A stretch of 45,207 bases of DNA, taken from NCBI GenBank assembly GCA_018644665.1, contig JABGQA010000142.1, forward strand, positions 1 through 45,207. The letters run 5' to 3'. Positions 34,359-42,324 of the stretch are shown one piece after another. Both the position numbers and the translations under genes were made by a program. A model generated the notes under the pieces. That model was not told the origin of the DNA. It saw nothing but the letters and a program-made list of their open reading frames with translations, and did no database searches. Position 1 is the first letter of the stretch, and each line of letters starts with the position of its first letter. Origin of the DNA: Candidatus Poribacteria bacterium. Lineage in GTDB: Bacteria > Poribacteria > WGA-4E > GCA-2687025.

Positions 34359-35031
34359 CCTTCTCGCCCTCATGCAGGTCGTCGATGGAGCGTTCCCGAC
34401 AGGGGCGTTCGCGCATTCGCTCGGCCTCGAGACGTACGTGCAGAGGTCTGCCGTGCACGACGGCGCGTCGTTTGCGGAATTCCTGCGCACGAGCTTGCGC
34501 CTCGGCGTGGGCGCGTCGGACGCGATTGCGTTGTCGGTCGCTCACCGAGCCGCGCACGACCGTGATTGGGGCGCTGTGCGTGACGTAGACGAGTTGCTGA
34601 CGGCGATGAAGCTGCCGGAGGAGACGCGTACCGCGGGACTGCGTGTCGGGAGGCGCTTCCTCGTGACGTGCGAGACCGTGTTCGACATAGCGGACATCGG
34701 TCGACTGCGCGGGGGCGGTCGGGAGGGCGATTTCGGCCAGCACGCCGTAGCGTTCGGCGCCGTCACGGCGCTCCTTGGCGTGCCAATCGGCGACGCCGCG
34801 CAGGCGTACCTGCACGGACACGCGATGTCGCAGGCGTCCGCGGCGGTGCGACTCGTACCGCTAGGCGCCACGGAGGCCCAGCGTGTCGTCCACTCGCTGC
34901 ACACGGACATCGTGGCCATCGCGGGCCGGGCGGTGACCTGTGGCATAGACGACATGACGTCGTTCACACCGGGTCTCGATATCGCCTCGATGCGGCACGC
35001 GCATCTGCCCGCCAGGCTGTTCATGTCATAG
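34348..35031 (+). CDS. ureF: Urease accessory protein UreF
   Basis: 227 residues; the ATG at 34348 overlaps the ureE end by 11 nt and places the conserved start MQVVDGAFPTGAFAHSLGLE correctly. All-helical protein that bridges UreD and UreG during nickel insertion. 'GDFGQHAVAFGAVTALLGVP' and the C-terminal 'FTPGLDIASMRHAHLPARLF' are diagnostic. The length is normal. It lies ten bases before ureG. Confidence 0.93.
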   Translation: MRTDLLALMQVVDGAFPTGAFAHSLGLETYVQRSAVHDGASFAEFLRTSLRLGVGASDAIALSVAHRAAHDRDWGAVRDVDELLTAMKLPEETRTAGLRVGRRFLVTCETVFDIADIGRLRGGGREGDFGQHAVAFGAVTALLGVPIGDAAQAYLHGHAMSQASAAVRLVPLGATEAQRVVHSLHTDIVAIAGRAVTCGIDDMTSFTPGLDIASMRHAHLPARLFMS

Positions 35032-35041
35032 GAGACGCGTC

Positions 35042-35665
35042 GTGGATGTGCTGAAGGTTGGCGTCGGCGGCCCCGTGGGGTCGGGCAAGACGGCCCTCAT
35101 CGAAAAGCTTGCGAAGGCGATGCGGGACGACTATTCCCTGGCCGCGATCACGAACGACATCTTCACACGGGAGGATGCCTTCATCCTCGCCCGCGCGGAG
35201 GCCCTCCCCGAGGAGCGCATTCTGGGCATCGAGACCGGCGGGTGCCCTCACACGGCGATACGCGAGGACATATCGATGAACCTCGACGGCGTCGACACGA
35301 TGGTGGCGCGCTTCCCCGACCTCGAGCTGTTGTTCCTGGAGAGCGGCGGGGACAACTTGGCAGCGTTCTTCAGTCCCGAACTCGTCGACGCGGTCATATA
35401 CGTGATCGACGTCTCGGGTGGAGACAAGATCCCGCGGAAAGGCGGGCCAGGAGTGGCGCGCTCAGACCTGCTCGTCATCAACAAGACGGATCTGGCGCCC
35501 CACGTTGGCGCGGACCTCGAAGTCATGCGTCGCGACGCTCGGGAGATGCGTGGTGAGAGGCCGTTCGTGATGACAAACCTGCGGGCGGGGGAGGGCGTGC
35601 GGGAGATCGTCAACTGGATACGTCGCGAGTTGCTGTTCGAGGATGCGACGAGGCGCGATTCCTAG
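35042..35665 (+). CDS. ureG: Urease accessory GTPase UreG
   Basis: 207 residues from a GTG. SIMIBI GTPase powering nickel delivery: P-loop GGPVGSGKTALIEKL (9-23), AAITNDIFTREDAFIL, the metal-binding segment 'GIETGGCPHTAIREDISMN' with the Cys-Pro-His motif, ESGGDNLAAFFSPEL, and the guanine-specificity motif NKTDLAPHVG. It is the last gene of the urea operon; no T-rich terminator hairpin is evident in the following 300 bp. The mobile element starts 333 bp downstream. Confidence 0.97.
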   Translation: MDVLKVGVGGPVGSGKTALIEKLAKAMRDDYSLAAITNDIFTREDAFILARAEALPEERILGIETGGCPHTAIREDISMNLDGVDTMVARFPDLELLFLESGGDNLAAFFSPELVDAVIYVIDVSGGDKIPRKGGPGVARSDLLVINKTDLAPHVGADLEVMRRDAREMRGERPFVMTNLRAGEGVREIVNWIRRELLFEDATRRDS

Positions 35666-35997
35666 GCCTCGTACTGTTCCGCAGAGGCATCCGGCGATCC
35701 AAGCCCGGCGACACGGCCATCGCGACCACCGTCGACGCGCGTTGGCAGATCACCGAACGCAGCGGTCCACCGACGGGCCGCTTTGCGTTGAGGGCGCGGA
35801 ACCGGGCGGTCGGGCTGGCTGGAGCCCCATTGCCGTGGCCTGCCCCGGCGGGGTTGGGGTGACGCGCCCTTGGTGGCCGGCTTGGTTCTGGCCCATGGCG
35901 CCGGGATACAGCGGGAAGCGCTGGGCATAGCGACCCGACGGTCCGGCGTGACCCGCAGGCGAGGATGCCTGCTACGCCGGTGTTCGTACGGGCCTGA
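35666..35997. other. 332-bp spacer between ureG and the mobile element
   Basis: No gene is supported; open frames here are shadow-like and run into the tRNA remnant. This should be the original chromosomal DNA downstream of the tRNA-Arg gene. The last 33 bp before the core repeat resemble the corresponding bases inside the element's right end (about 22 of 33 identical). Confidence 0.6.
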
Positions 35998-36061
35998 GAG
36001 AGGATGGGGTGGCGCGCCCGGAGAGATTCGAACTCCCGACCGCGTGATCCGTAGTCACGTG
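35998..36061 (-). repeat. Left attachment repeat (attL-type), 64 bp
   Basis: Identical over 64 bp to 45134-45197. It contains the 3' 52 nt of a tRNA-Arg gene including CCA (36010-36061) and 12 bp downstream of it. The tRNA sequence breaks off inside the anticodon-stem side, so this copy is the displaced remnant, not a working tRNA. Confidence 0.93.
36010..36061 (-). pseudogene. tRNA-Arg(ACG) 3' remnant
   Basis: Read on the minus strand it contains anticodon loop CTACGGA (anticodon ACG), T-arm with TTCGAAT loop, the 3' acceptor strand CGGGCGC and G-CCA. The D-arm and 5' acceptor are missing because the element's DNA begins there. Confidence 0.9.
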
Positions 36062-36116
36062 GCCTCGCGCGTAGATCCCTGTATACATAGGCGTTATGGG
36101 CGACACACGGGGGAGT

Positions 36117-36135
36117 CTTTCCCGTTTTCTTTCCT
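36117..36135 (+). repeat. Candidate integrase arm-type sites, left end
   Basis: Two direct copies of CTTTCCY: CTTTCCC at 36117-36123 and CTTTCCT at 36129-36135, 12 bp apart. Four more copies lie at the right end beside the integrase gene. Position just inside the core repeat and recurrence at both ends suggest arm-binding sites. Confidence 0.5.
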
Positions 36136-36171
36136 GAACACGCCCGCATCTGCCTCCTTACCGGCGCTTCC

Positions 36172-36402
36172 TCATTGATTCGTGGGGTTGCTCTCGGCTT
36201 CGTGGCCGCCCTTGGCCCCGACGGCCACCGCCCGCGATTCGGCCCACGCTTCGATGTCCGACGGCCGGAATCGCAGCACCGATCGTGAGAGCTTCAGGTG
36301 CGGGATAGTCTTCGCATGCACCCACCCGTAAACCGTCTTAGGCGAGACGCCGAACAGCGCCGCCACATCGTCCACGTTCAGGAATCTCTCGTTGCCCACC
36401 AT
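36172..36402 (-). CDS. Excisionase-family HTH DNA-binding protein
   Basis: 76 residues; ATG at 36402 with GGAGGAA seven bases upstream, preferred over a longer frame. Winged-helix HTH_17/MerR-like motif at about 7-55: 'FLNVDDVAALFGVSPKTVYG', WVHAKTIPHLKL and LRFRPSDIEAW. This is the usual form of small excisionases and AlpA-like regulators of integrated elements. It is the last gene of the minus-strand chain and the nearest gene to the left att site. It probably directs excision and may regulate its own operon. Confidence 0.88.
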   Translation of the reverse strand: MVGNERFLNVDDVAALFGVSPKTVYGWVHAKTIPHLKLSRSVLRFRPSDIEAWAESRAVAVGAKGGHEAESNPTNQ

Positions 36403-36498
36403 CGTGCTTCCTCCCCCGTTCTTGGCCGCTACCGACGCCGCCATGCCCTTGCTCGTCCCGCTCCGCAGGTGATACCCGCCCATCTGCCCGCGACGCCT

Positions 36499-36894
36499 TC
36501 ACGGGCCTCCTGCTGCGTCGTCCGCGAGGCCCAGCGGATCGGACAGCGCCCTGCTGAAGTCGTCCTCGACTCGGAGCATCAGCGCCCGTGTCGCCAGGCC
36601 GTCGATACCCGCGAGCTCCTCCGCCCGGATCTGGATCAGCGTAGGCGCGTCCCGCACGAGCAGCGCCGTCAACCAGTCCCGGGCCTTGCCGTCACCTTCG
36701 AGCGCGTCCGCGACGGCCCGACGGCATATCCCCTTCCAATCCTCGATATTCACCACGTCCGATAGCGCGAGGAGGTAGTCCGTCTCAACCGCCCGACACG
36801 GCCGCCCCGGCCCACCCGGGTTTCCCTTCACGAAGCGGCCGCTCTCGTCCCGCACCGTCTTCGTGCCGTCAATACGGTTCGGCGCGTTGCTCAT
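36499..36894 (-). CDS. DUF5681 family protein
   Basis: 131 residues. ATG at 36894 has AAGGGACAGG upstream; a TTG at 36912 overlapping the previous stop is an alternative start. The N-terminal motif DESGRFVKGNPGGPGRP (about 16-32) identifies DUF5681, a short domain frequent in phages and mobile elements. The rest is helical and acidic (WKGICRRAVADALEGDGKARDWLTALLV). DUF5681 genes often lie near small terminase genes, but no terminase is present here. Function unknown. Confidence 0.75.
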   Translation of the reverse strand: MSNAPNRIDGTKTVRDESGRFVKGNPGGPGRPCRAVETDYLLALSDVVNIEDWKGICRRAVADALEGDGKARDWLTALLVRDAPTLIQIRAEELAGIDGLATRALMLRVEDDFSRALSDPLGLADDAAGGP

Positions 36895-36908
36895 GGCCTG
36901 TCCCTTCG

Positions 36909-37241
36909 TCAACCGGCCGCGACGCTCCCGGTGGCGTCGGGCTCAGGGCTCCCGGCGCGTTCGTAGCCGCGCCGGGCCTCGTCCTCATCTCCCCGTCCGC
37001 GAGCGGGAACCGCGATGGTGATGACGCCCGCCCCAATCTCCACGTGTGCGCTCTCGCCCGCCTTGTCGAGCGTGAGGATCGCCTGCGCGGCAGCCAGCCG
37101 TGTGCTGACATCGTCCGAGCGCAGCGCGATTCGCAGCGCCCTTAGCGCGAGGACGACGCCGTAACCATCCCACGCCTCACCTGAGCGGGCGGCGTCCGCG
37201 CGTCGATGGCCGATTCCATCCGGCATGGGAAGGCCCATCAT
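36909..37241 (-). CDS. Hypothetical helical protein of the element
   Basis: 110 residues, ATG at 37241 overlapping the primase stop (ATGA), with AAGGGACGG upstream. One clear helical pair, 'LRALRIALRSDDVSTRLAAA' to QAILTLDKAGE, then a beta-like segment VEIGAGVITIAVPARGRG and an acidic tail. No family recognised. The helix pair recalls armadillo/HEAT units or small DNA-packaging proteins, but the match is too weak to use. Translation is coupled to the primase gene. Confidence 0.65.
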   Translation of the reverse strand: MMGLPMPDGIGHRRADAARSGEAWDGYGVVLALRALRIALRSDDVSTRLAAAQAILTLDKAGESAHVEIGAGVITIAVPARGRGDEDEARRGYERAGSPEPDATGSVAAG

Positions 37242-38359
37242 GTCCGTCCCTTCGGCTGGCCCTGATGTTCTCGCGCCGCCGAGGCGAGCGCGTGCGCCCG
37301 CTCGATCGACACGCCCGATGCGATGCAGAGCGCCAGGCGCTCGCAGTGCGGCTCGATCGCGTCATCCTCCATCGCGGCTCCTAGCCCCTGACACACCCAC
37401 CGTCGCAACCCCACGTCGCCGTCACGCATCCACATGTCCGATGGATCGCCCGCGGTGGGCGGCCAGACGCGCGCGCGTGGGAACACGCCGCGCCAATAGT
37501 CGGAGGCCGTCTGCCCGGCCTCGTCGGCGTCGAACGCCAGCAGCAGAAGCGGCGCCTGTGCCAGCGCGGCAAACCACCTAGGCCGCCGCGCCCCGCTCGT
37601 GGACAGCGTCGCCACAGGCGTCACGAGATCGCCCGCCGCTTGGTAGACGACGAGCGCGTCGAACGCGCCCTCAACCATGATCCCGGGCCGCGTCGAGTCC
37701 AGCCCGTGCGCGCCATATAGGGCGTTCACGCCGCCCGAGATACACACGTATTTGGGCGTGCCATCGACACGTCTGATACGCAGGCCCAGCAGAGCCCCTC
37801 TCGCGCCCACCACGGGCATGACTATGCCCGGCGGCATCCAGACGTCGCCCCCGCCCTCAAGGCCCCACATGGCCTTGTCCTCGTGTCGTTCGCGGACGTT
37901 GAACCCGAGGCGCCCGTCCCGTATCGCCGGATCGGATACGCCACGTTCATGCAGGTAGTCGCGCGTCCGCCGTCCCTCGGTGCCGCGGAGCGCGTCTGCG
38001 CACCCCTCGACGAAGGCATCGGCCCGTGTTCGCCATGCGTCTGCAGGTTCTTCGACGGCGGGCGCGGAGTAGACGGGCCTGCGTCGCAGCGCCTGGCCCG
38101 ACGAAGCGTTCAGCGTCCTGCACGCGGCCGCGAAGCTCACGCCGTCACGACGCCTCACGTATTCGATGGCGTCTCCGCTTGCGCTGCACCGACGGCACCA
38201 CCACCGGCCGCGCCCCGATGGATGCGCGGGCCACACCCGGAACCTATCCCGCCCACCGGGGCAGAAGGGACAGGGCCCGGCGTATTCACCACCAGACGTC
38301 TCGCCCATGCGTCGCAGGGCCACGTCGCCTCCGATGAGTTCGCGGATGTCACGGGCCAT
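37238..38359 (-). CDS. CHC2 zinc-finger / TOPRIM DNA primase
   Basis: 373 residues; ATG at 38359 overlaps the DUF3631 stop by 11 nt. Zinc ribbon Cys30-x2-Cys33 and Cys55-x2-Cys58 (CPFCPGG...WWCRRC). TOPRIM fold: Glu230 in IMVEGAFDALV and Asp277-x-Asp279 in LLLAFDADEAG. It is shorter than DnaG (about 600) and lacks the helicase-binding C-terminal domain. This is typical of primases of phages, satellites and plasmids. With the DUF3631 ATPase it probably starts replication of the excised element. Confidence 0.92.
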   Translation of the reverse strand: MARDIRELIGGDVALRRMGETSGGEYAGPCPFCPGGRDRFRVWPAHPSGRGRWWCRRCSASGDAIEYVRRRDGVSFAAACRTLNASSGQALRRRPVYSAPAVEEPADAWRTRADAFVEGCADALRGTEGRRTRDYLHERGVSDPAIRDGRLGFNVRERHEDKAMWGLEGGGDVWMPPGIVMPVVGARGALLGLRIRRVDGTPKYVCISGGVNALYGAHGLDSTRPGIMVEGAFDALVVYQAAGDLVTPVATLSTSGARRPRWFAALAQAPLLLLAFDADEAGQTASDYWRGVFPRARVWPPTAGDPSDMWMRDGDVGLRRWVCQGLGAAMEDDAIEPHCERLALCIASGVSIERAHALASAAREHQGQPKGRT

Positions 38360-40253
38360 CGCACGCCCTCCCCGTCCACACCGCCCCCACCACTCGCACT
38401 CCCGCGTCCTCAGTCGCACGGAACAGCGCGTCGACAGAGATCCCCTGCTCACGCGCCCGAGCGAATACCTCCTCGCGGTGCAGTTCCGTGCCGGCCGGCA
38501 GGAGGCCGGCGAGCAGCTTCGCCGCGTCCGCGGGCCCGTCCTCCCCAACCACGTGACTCGGAAGTGCCACATGCGCCACATCCCTGTGTTCGCGCGGGTG
38601 TCCAGACGCTTCACTGTGCGCCACGCGCTGGGCCCCGTGGCGCTTGCCAGAATCCCCCTGAGCCCCGTCACCATTGACATGTGGCGCATGTGGCGCTTGC
38701 TCGCCGGTAGCGAGGGCGGCGGGTGGCGGCGCGTATTGCTCCCACGCCTTCGAGAAGTCCCCGCGCTCGTAGCCACGCGTCCCGGCGGTAGCACCTGGGA
38801 TCCGTAGGCGTCGCGGCCGGATTCGGAACCCGCTCAGCGCGCGCGCGAGGCCGCGTGCCGTGAGTGGGGCGCCCCTCGTCCACTCCGGGTAGGGGCGTTC
38901 CTCCATCGCTACGAGCGCATCGACTAAGTCGGCGCTGGCAATCCGTTCGACGGCGCATTCTTCGAAGGTATCGCGTATGTCCGCGAGCAGCTGCACGCTT
39001 CGATCGCCGTCACTGTCGTCATCGGGGTGCCCGCTCAGTAGCGACGCCGCGCAGCACGCGCGGGCGGGCCACACGCCGCCTGCTGTGTCGGCGATGGCCA
39101 ATAGCGGGCGCCAGTTGTCCGCACACCGATCGCCGAGAGCGGCCGGCACGACGGGATCGGCGTCGCGCAGTGTATCGTGGTTGTCTGCCGCCCATCGGGC
39201 GCACCGCCGGCACGTCGAGATGAGCCCTTCCGCGTGGGACACACGCCACCGCTCAACTTCCACGCCCTTGGCCTTGCGCTCCATACCGACTTCAAGGCTC
39301 CGGTCGGCCAACGTGTCGGGCAGCGCACCGATCATCGCGATAGCAACGGGCGTGAATACCCCGAACAGGCGTGGCTCGTGATCGTCGCCGTCGCACCTCA
39401 GCACGAATCCGGTGGTGCGTGAATGCCCCGCATTGAGCACGCCGCGCAGTTCGTCCCGGGCGGCGAGAAATGTGTCCGCCTCGTCGAGCAGGAGCGTCGG
39501 CTTGAATGCCTCGATGCCACGGAAGATCACGGCGGACGTGGCGTTGCTCGCGATCAGTGGCCGATTCACGAGCGCGCCCAGCACGCTCAGGACGGTTGTC
39601 TTCCCGCACCTCTTCGTAGGCGATGTCAGCGCCAGCCGCGGCGTGATGTCGGCCCCGTCGACGCAGTAGGTGTGAACCACCCACAGGGCGATGGCGTCTG
39701 CCGCACCGTCCGGCAGCACGCAGAACCGCCTCACGACGGCGGCAAGCTCGTCGAGCATGTCGGCGCCATCGACGGCCTCATCCCACGGCGCCGGTGTCTC
39801 TAGGAAGACGGGCGCGCCTTGCCCCACGCCCACGCCGGGTGTCTGGCCACCGAGGGCGGCGTCGGCCATCGTCGCGGCTGCGCCGATCCCGCGGGCCTGG
39901 AGCTCTCGGAGGATACCTTCGCGCAACAACGCCCGGCTGAGCTTGTCGGCACCGTTTACAGACGCGGCGATGGCGTGCAACGCGCCCCCAACGTCCGCGA
40001 GCGTCGCGTCGTCTCCAAGGCCGGTTAGGAGATGGAGCCCGTTCTCAGGGGCAGTCGTCCCGTCGGCGCTCCTGAGCTCCAGGCCGAACGCGTCGCAGGC
40101 CCGGACTGCGGCCTCGGTTCCGTCGTCGTCAAACGCAACGCGCACGGCTTCCGCCTTCCTCTGAACGCTGGCGTCCAGGCCGGGAGGAACATCGCCGGGC
40201 GGGTTGCCGTCGCGGACGTTCTGACACCACTCCGCGAATCTCTTCTCAGTCAT
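38349..40253 (-). CDS. DUF3631 ATPase (replication helicase-like)
   Basis: 634 residues, ATG at 40253. A P-loop is visible at 211-220 (SPTKRCGKTT) and Walker B TLLLDEADTF follows at about 253-262. The DUF3631 domain covers about 340-530 ('RDTFEECAVERIASADLVDA', 'RGLARALSGFRIRPRRLRIP', GYERGDFSKAWEQY). The N-terminal 150 residues are poorly conserved. DUF3631 proteins accompany primases in phages, plasmids and satellites, and are thought to act as helicase or loader. The C-terminus (about 560-634) looks like a separate small helical domain. Confidence 0.88.
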   Translation of the reverse strand: MTEKRFAEWCQNVRDGNPPGDVPPGLDASVQRKAEAVRVAFDDDGTEAAVRACDAFGLELRSADGTTAPENGLHLLTGLGDDATLADVGGALHAIAASVNGADKLSRALLREGILRELQARGIGAAATMADAALGGQTPGVGVGQGAPVFLETPAPWDEAVDGADMLDELAAVVRRFCVLPDGAADAIALWVVHTYCVDGADITPRLALTSPTKRCGKTTVLSVLGALVNRPLIASNATSAVIFRGIEAFKPTLLLDEADTFLAARDELRGVLNAGHSRTTGFVLRCDGDDHEPRLFGVFTPVAIAMIGALPDTLADRSLEVGMERKAKGVEVERWRVSHAEGLISTCRRCARWAADNHDTLRDADPVVPAALGDRCADNWRPLLAIADTAGGVWPARACCAASLLSGHPDDDSDGDRSVQLLADIRDTFEECAVERIASADLVDALVAMEERPYPEWTRGAPLTARGLARALSGFRIRPRRLRIPGATAGTRGYERGDFSKAWEQYAPPPAALATGEQAPHAPHVNGDGAQGDSGKRHGAQRVAHSEASGHPREHRDVAHVALPSHVVGEDGPADAAKLLAGLLPAGTELHREEVFARAREQGISVDALFRATEDAGVRVVGAVWTGRACDGP

Positions 40254-40485
40254 CGCGCTGCCCTGCCGGTGTTGCGATGCCCAACGTCGCAAACGCCTTC
40301 TCAAGGCGCTCTATGTCCTGCTGCGCAAGCGCGCTCAACATCGGATCGCGCTCTTTCCTGGCCGAGGCGCGCAGATCGGCCAGCGCGGCACCGGCAACAC
40401 GCGCGACAAGCTCCGGCCGCCGCGTGCGGCACAGCGGCATGAGCCCGCCACCGCGTTCGATAAGCAATTGCACCGAGACGCCCAT
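40246..40485 (-). CDS. Small hypothetical protein before the DUF3631 gene
   Basis: 79 residues, ATG at 40485; the downstream ATPase start overlaps its stop by 8 nt. N-terminal strand MGVSVQLLIERGGGL then two helices (PELVARVAGAALADLRASAR, ALAQQDIERLEKAFATLG). There is no family I recognise. It is the first gene after an intrinsic terminator, so a promoter for the replication block (40485 to 36172) should lie at about 40490-40510 or upstream. Confidence 0.65.
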   Translation of the reverse strand: MGVSVQLLIERGGGLMPLCRTRRPELVARVAGAALADLRASARKERDPMLSALAQQDIERLEKAFATLGIATPAGQRDD

Positions 40486-40506
40486 GATTCGCTCCCCAGA
40501 GGCAGC

Positions 40507-40532
40507 AAAAAGCCCCGCTACCTCAGCGGGGC
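40507..40532 (-). terminator. Intrinsic terminator after the sigma-like gene
   Basis: Read on the minus strand: stem GCCCCGCT, loop GAGGT, stem AGCGGGGC, then TTTTT. It lies 92 bp after the sigma-like gene stop and 22 bp before the start of the 79-residue protein gene. It separates the regulator/cargo part of the element from the replication part. Confidence 0.85.
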
Positions 40533-40623
40533 CTTCTCTTCACCTACTACCATGTCTGCGGAACGCGATTCTTACGCTCGTAGGCCATTCTCTCGCGCGA
40601 AAGATCCTGATGGACGGCTAGGT

Positions 40624-41607
40624 TCAGGCAATCTGTGTATCCTCGTGGCCGCGCGCCTCAGCGAGCAGGCGCTCTGCCTTGCGCTTCGCGCGATGCGCGG
40701 ACACTTGCAGGGAGTTTCGAGTTCCTCCGTAGGCCTGTTGCAGGGCGTCGTAGTCACGGCCCCCCACGCCGACGACGAGAAGCTCGCGCTCCCTTGGCGA
40801 CAGCGACGTCAGCACCGCTAGTAGCGCGCGTTTGTCGGGATCAGTGTCGGGAATCACGGCCAGGCGCGCGAGGAGATCAGGCTCGATGACGCCCTCGAAT
40901 GTCGCCAGATCGAGTCGAGCTTCACTGTCCTCCCAGAGCCGCGCGCGCACGTCTTCCGATTCCGGCAGCTCGCCATCATCCGTCAGCACGTGCTGATACT
41001 TCGAGCCCGGCGGGCGCCGCAGCAGGAACGCTACTACTTCCCGCCTCAGGATACGACGCACATGCACGTAGACAGTAGTCGGATCGGCGATGGGCAGCCG
41101 GGCGAATGGCATCTCGGGATCGCCCACACGCCTCGATTCTCCACGATCGTCGATGATCTCAAGCAGCGCGACGGACGCGAGCTCGCGCCATCCATCGCGC
41201 ATTGAGACACCGTGTTCCGCGCAGTAGTCCCGCAGCGCGAGCCTGGCGCGGTGGTTATCTTCGTGGATCACCTGGCTCACGCGGAAGTGTGCGTCGCATA
41301 CCCTGTGGAGGGCCTGCTGTTCCTCCGGCCCCCATGGGCGGGGCTCCCCGGGGCCCGCGATCGCCCGGAGGCGAGCGTTCTTCCAGAGGATATACAAGTC
41401 GCGACGCATCGGCCCGTTGGGACTCGCGTTGGCCTCGTCGAACACCTCCTGCAGTTCGCATCGGAAGCGCTCGTATACCGGTGCCAGGCAGCGCGTCATC
41501 GCGTCTGCGACTGACGCCGTGGCGAGCGGACGCAACAGATCCGCCATGGACGGCGACGACATGCCCGACGCTGTTGTCTGGCCTCGTTCGCTCCCCTTAC
41601 GCGGCAT
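40624..41607 (-). CDS. Sigma-70 region-4-like regulator of the element
   Basis: 327 residues, ATG at 41607 with GGGAG upstream. Residues about 265-320 read 'TSLSPRERELLVVGVGG', YDALQQAYGGTRNSLQVSAHRAKRKAERLL. This has the layout of sigma-70 region 4 (helix, acidic residue pair, HTH ending in R-x-x-A-x-x-x-L). The N-terminal 200 residues contain long helices and 'VYVHVRRILRREVVAFLLRR'. They do not look like a normal region 2, so it may be a divergent sigma factor or an activator using a sigma-like HTH. It could switch on element genes. It is terminated by the hairpin at 40507-40532. Confidence 0.6.
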   Translation of the reverse strand: MPRKGSERGQTTASGMSSPSMADLLRPLATASVADAMTRCLAPVYERFRCELQEVFDEANASPNGPMRRDLYILWKNARLRAIAGPGEPRPWGPEEQQALHRVCDAHFRVSQVIHEDNHRARLALRDYCAEHGVSMRDGWRELASVALLEIIDDRGESRRVGDPEMPFARLPIADPTTVYVHVRRILRREVVAFLLRRPPGSKYQHVLTDDGELPESEDVRARLWEDSEARLDLATFEGVIEPDLLARLAVIPDTDPDKRALLAVLTSLSPRERELLVVGVGGRDYDALQQAYGGTRNSLQVSAHRAKRKAERLLAEARGHEDTQIA

Positions 41608-41609
41608 TC

Positions 41610-41751
41610 CTGGCTCCCGTCAACCGGGGATCCATCGGCATCAAGCAGGTATAGGCCGACACGGACGGAAACGAACGCCTCGCCTGTATTGTTGACGACG
41701 GCCAGCTGATAGCTCCAACTGGGGCCGGTGGCGCCGCGTCCGTCCGTCGGA
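41610..41751 (-). pseudogene. Fragment of a second dockerin-lipoprotein-type domain
   Basis: In another frame after the lipoprotein stop, 36 codons (41613-41720) read SWSYQLAVVNNTGEAFVSVR then VGLYLLDADGSPVDGS. This parallels TWSYKLTVTNTSPDEEGVYF and AARLYDADGFYLD in the intact gene upstream. There is no start codon with a ribosome binding site, and the frame runs into the sigma-like gene. It looks like the remnant of a duplicated FxLYD-like domain. Confidence 0.6.
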
Positions 41752-42324
41752 TCACTGCTGCTTGAACAGCGCCACGAACTCCGCAGCGTTCCTCGGGAAG
41801 AGCTCGACACTCATGACGCGGTTTCCGTCCTCATCGTAATACTCATCATCCTGCCAGAACAGCATCTCACTCCGCTTGGTGATGGTTGAGTTGGCTGGCA
41901 CCGTGACGCTGAGTGACTCCCTGTCGAGGTAGAAGCCATCGGCGTCGTATAGCCTCGCGGCGAAATAGACGCCTTCCTCGTCGGGTGAGGTGTTCGTCAC
42001 CGTGAGCTTATACGACCACGTGTAGTCGTTCATCTGCCGCACCTCCCAGGCGTCGACGCGGACAGGCGGATCCTCTACGACGATGTCTTGCCCGTAGTTC
42101 TGCGCGACGATGATGAGATCGAGAATGTCCACCGTTCCGTCGCGGTTCACATCCGCGGCTGGAATCGCTCCCTGTGCCTGCCATTCGAGCAGAAGGATGT
42201 CGGGACGTTCGACAGCGTAGGGATCAACCGTGTCGGGCGTGACGGCATCGCCGTAGTCGCCACAGCCGAGAGTCGCCAACACTAGGGGTAACGCGAGAAG
42301 TAGCCGCTTACAGGCTCGCATCAT
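41752..42324 (-). CDS. Lipoprotein with dockerin-like calcium loop and FxLYD-like domain
   Basis: 190 residues, ATG overlapping the upstream stop (ATGA). Lipobox ATLGC, lipid Cys21. A single dockerin/EF-hand repeat at 58-70 (DVNRDGTVDILDL) is followed by IIVAQNYG. Two such repeats are needed for a full type I dockerin. Residues about 90-175 resemble the FxLYD beta-sandwich: WEVRQMNDYTWSYKLTVTNT, YFAARLYDADGFYLD and SVTVPANSTI. Anchored in the envelope, it could dock a partner by calcium-dependent binding. A dockerin-like lipoprotein as cargo of an integrated element is unusual. Confidence 0.82.
   Translation of the reverse strand: MMRACKRLLLALPLVLATLGCGDYGDAVTPDTVDPYAVERPDILLLEWQAQGAIPAADVNRDGTVDILDLIIVAQNYGQDIVVEDPPVRVDAWEVRQMNDYTWSYKLTVTNTSPDEEGVYFAARLYDADGFYLDRESLSVTVPANSTITKRSEMLFWQDDEYYDEDGNRVMSVELFPRNAAEFVALFKQQ

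Noticed and set aside
36074..36090. Short near-palindrome around GTATAC inside the left end of the element
   Set aside because: Too short and imperfect to call an excisionase site without comparison.
35870..36178. Open frames over the left tRNA remnant, with peptides such as GEIRTPDRVIRSH and GREFESLRARH
   Set aside because: These are well-known spurious translations of tRNA sequence; no ribosome binding site or domain supports a protein.
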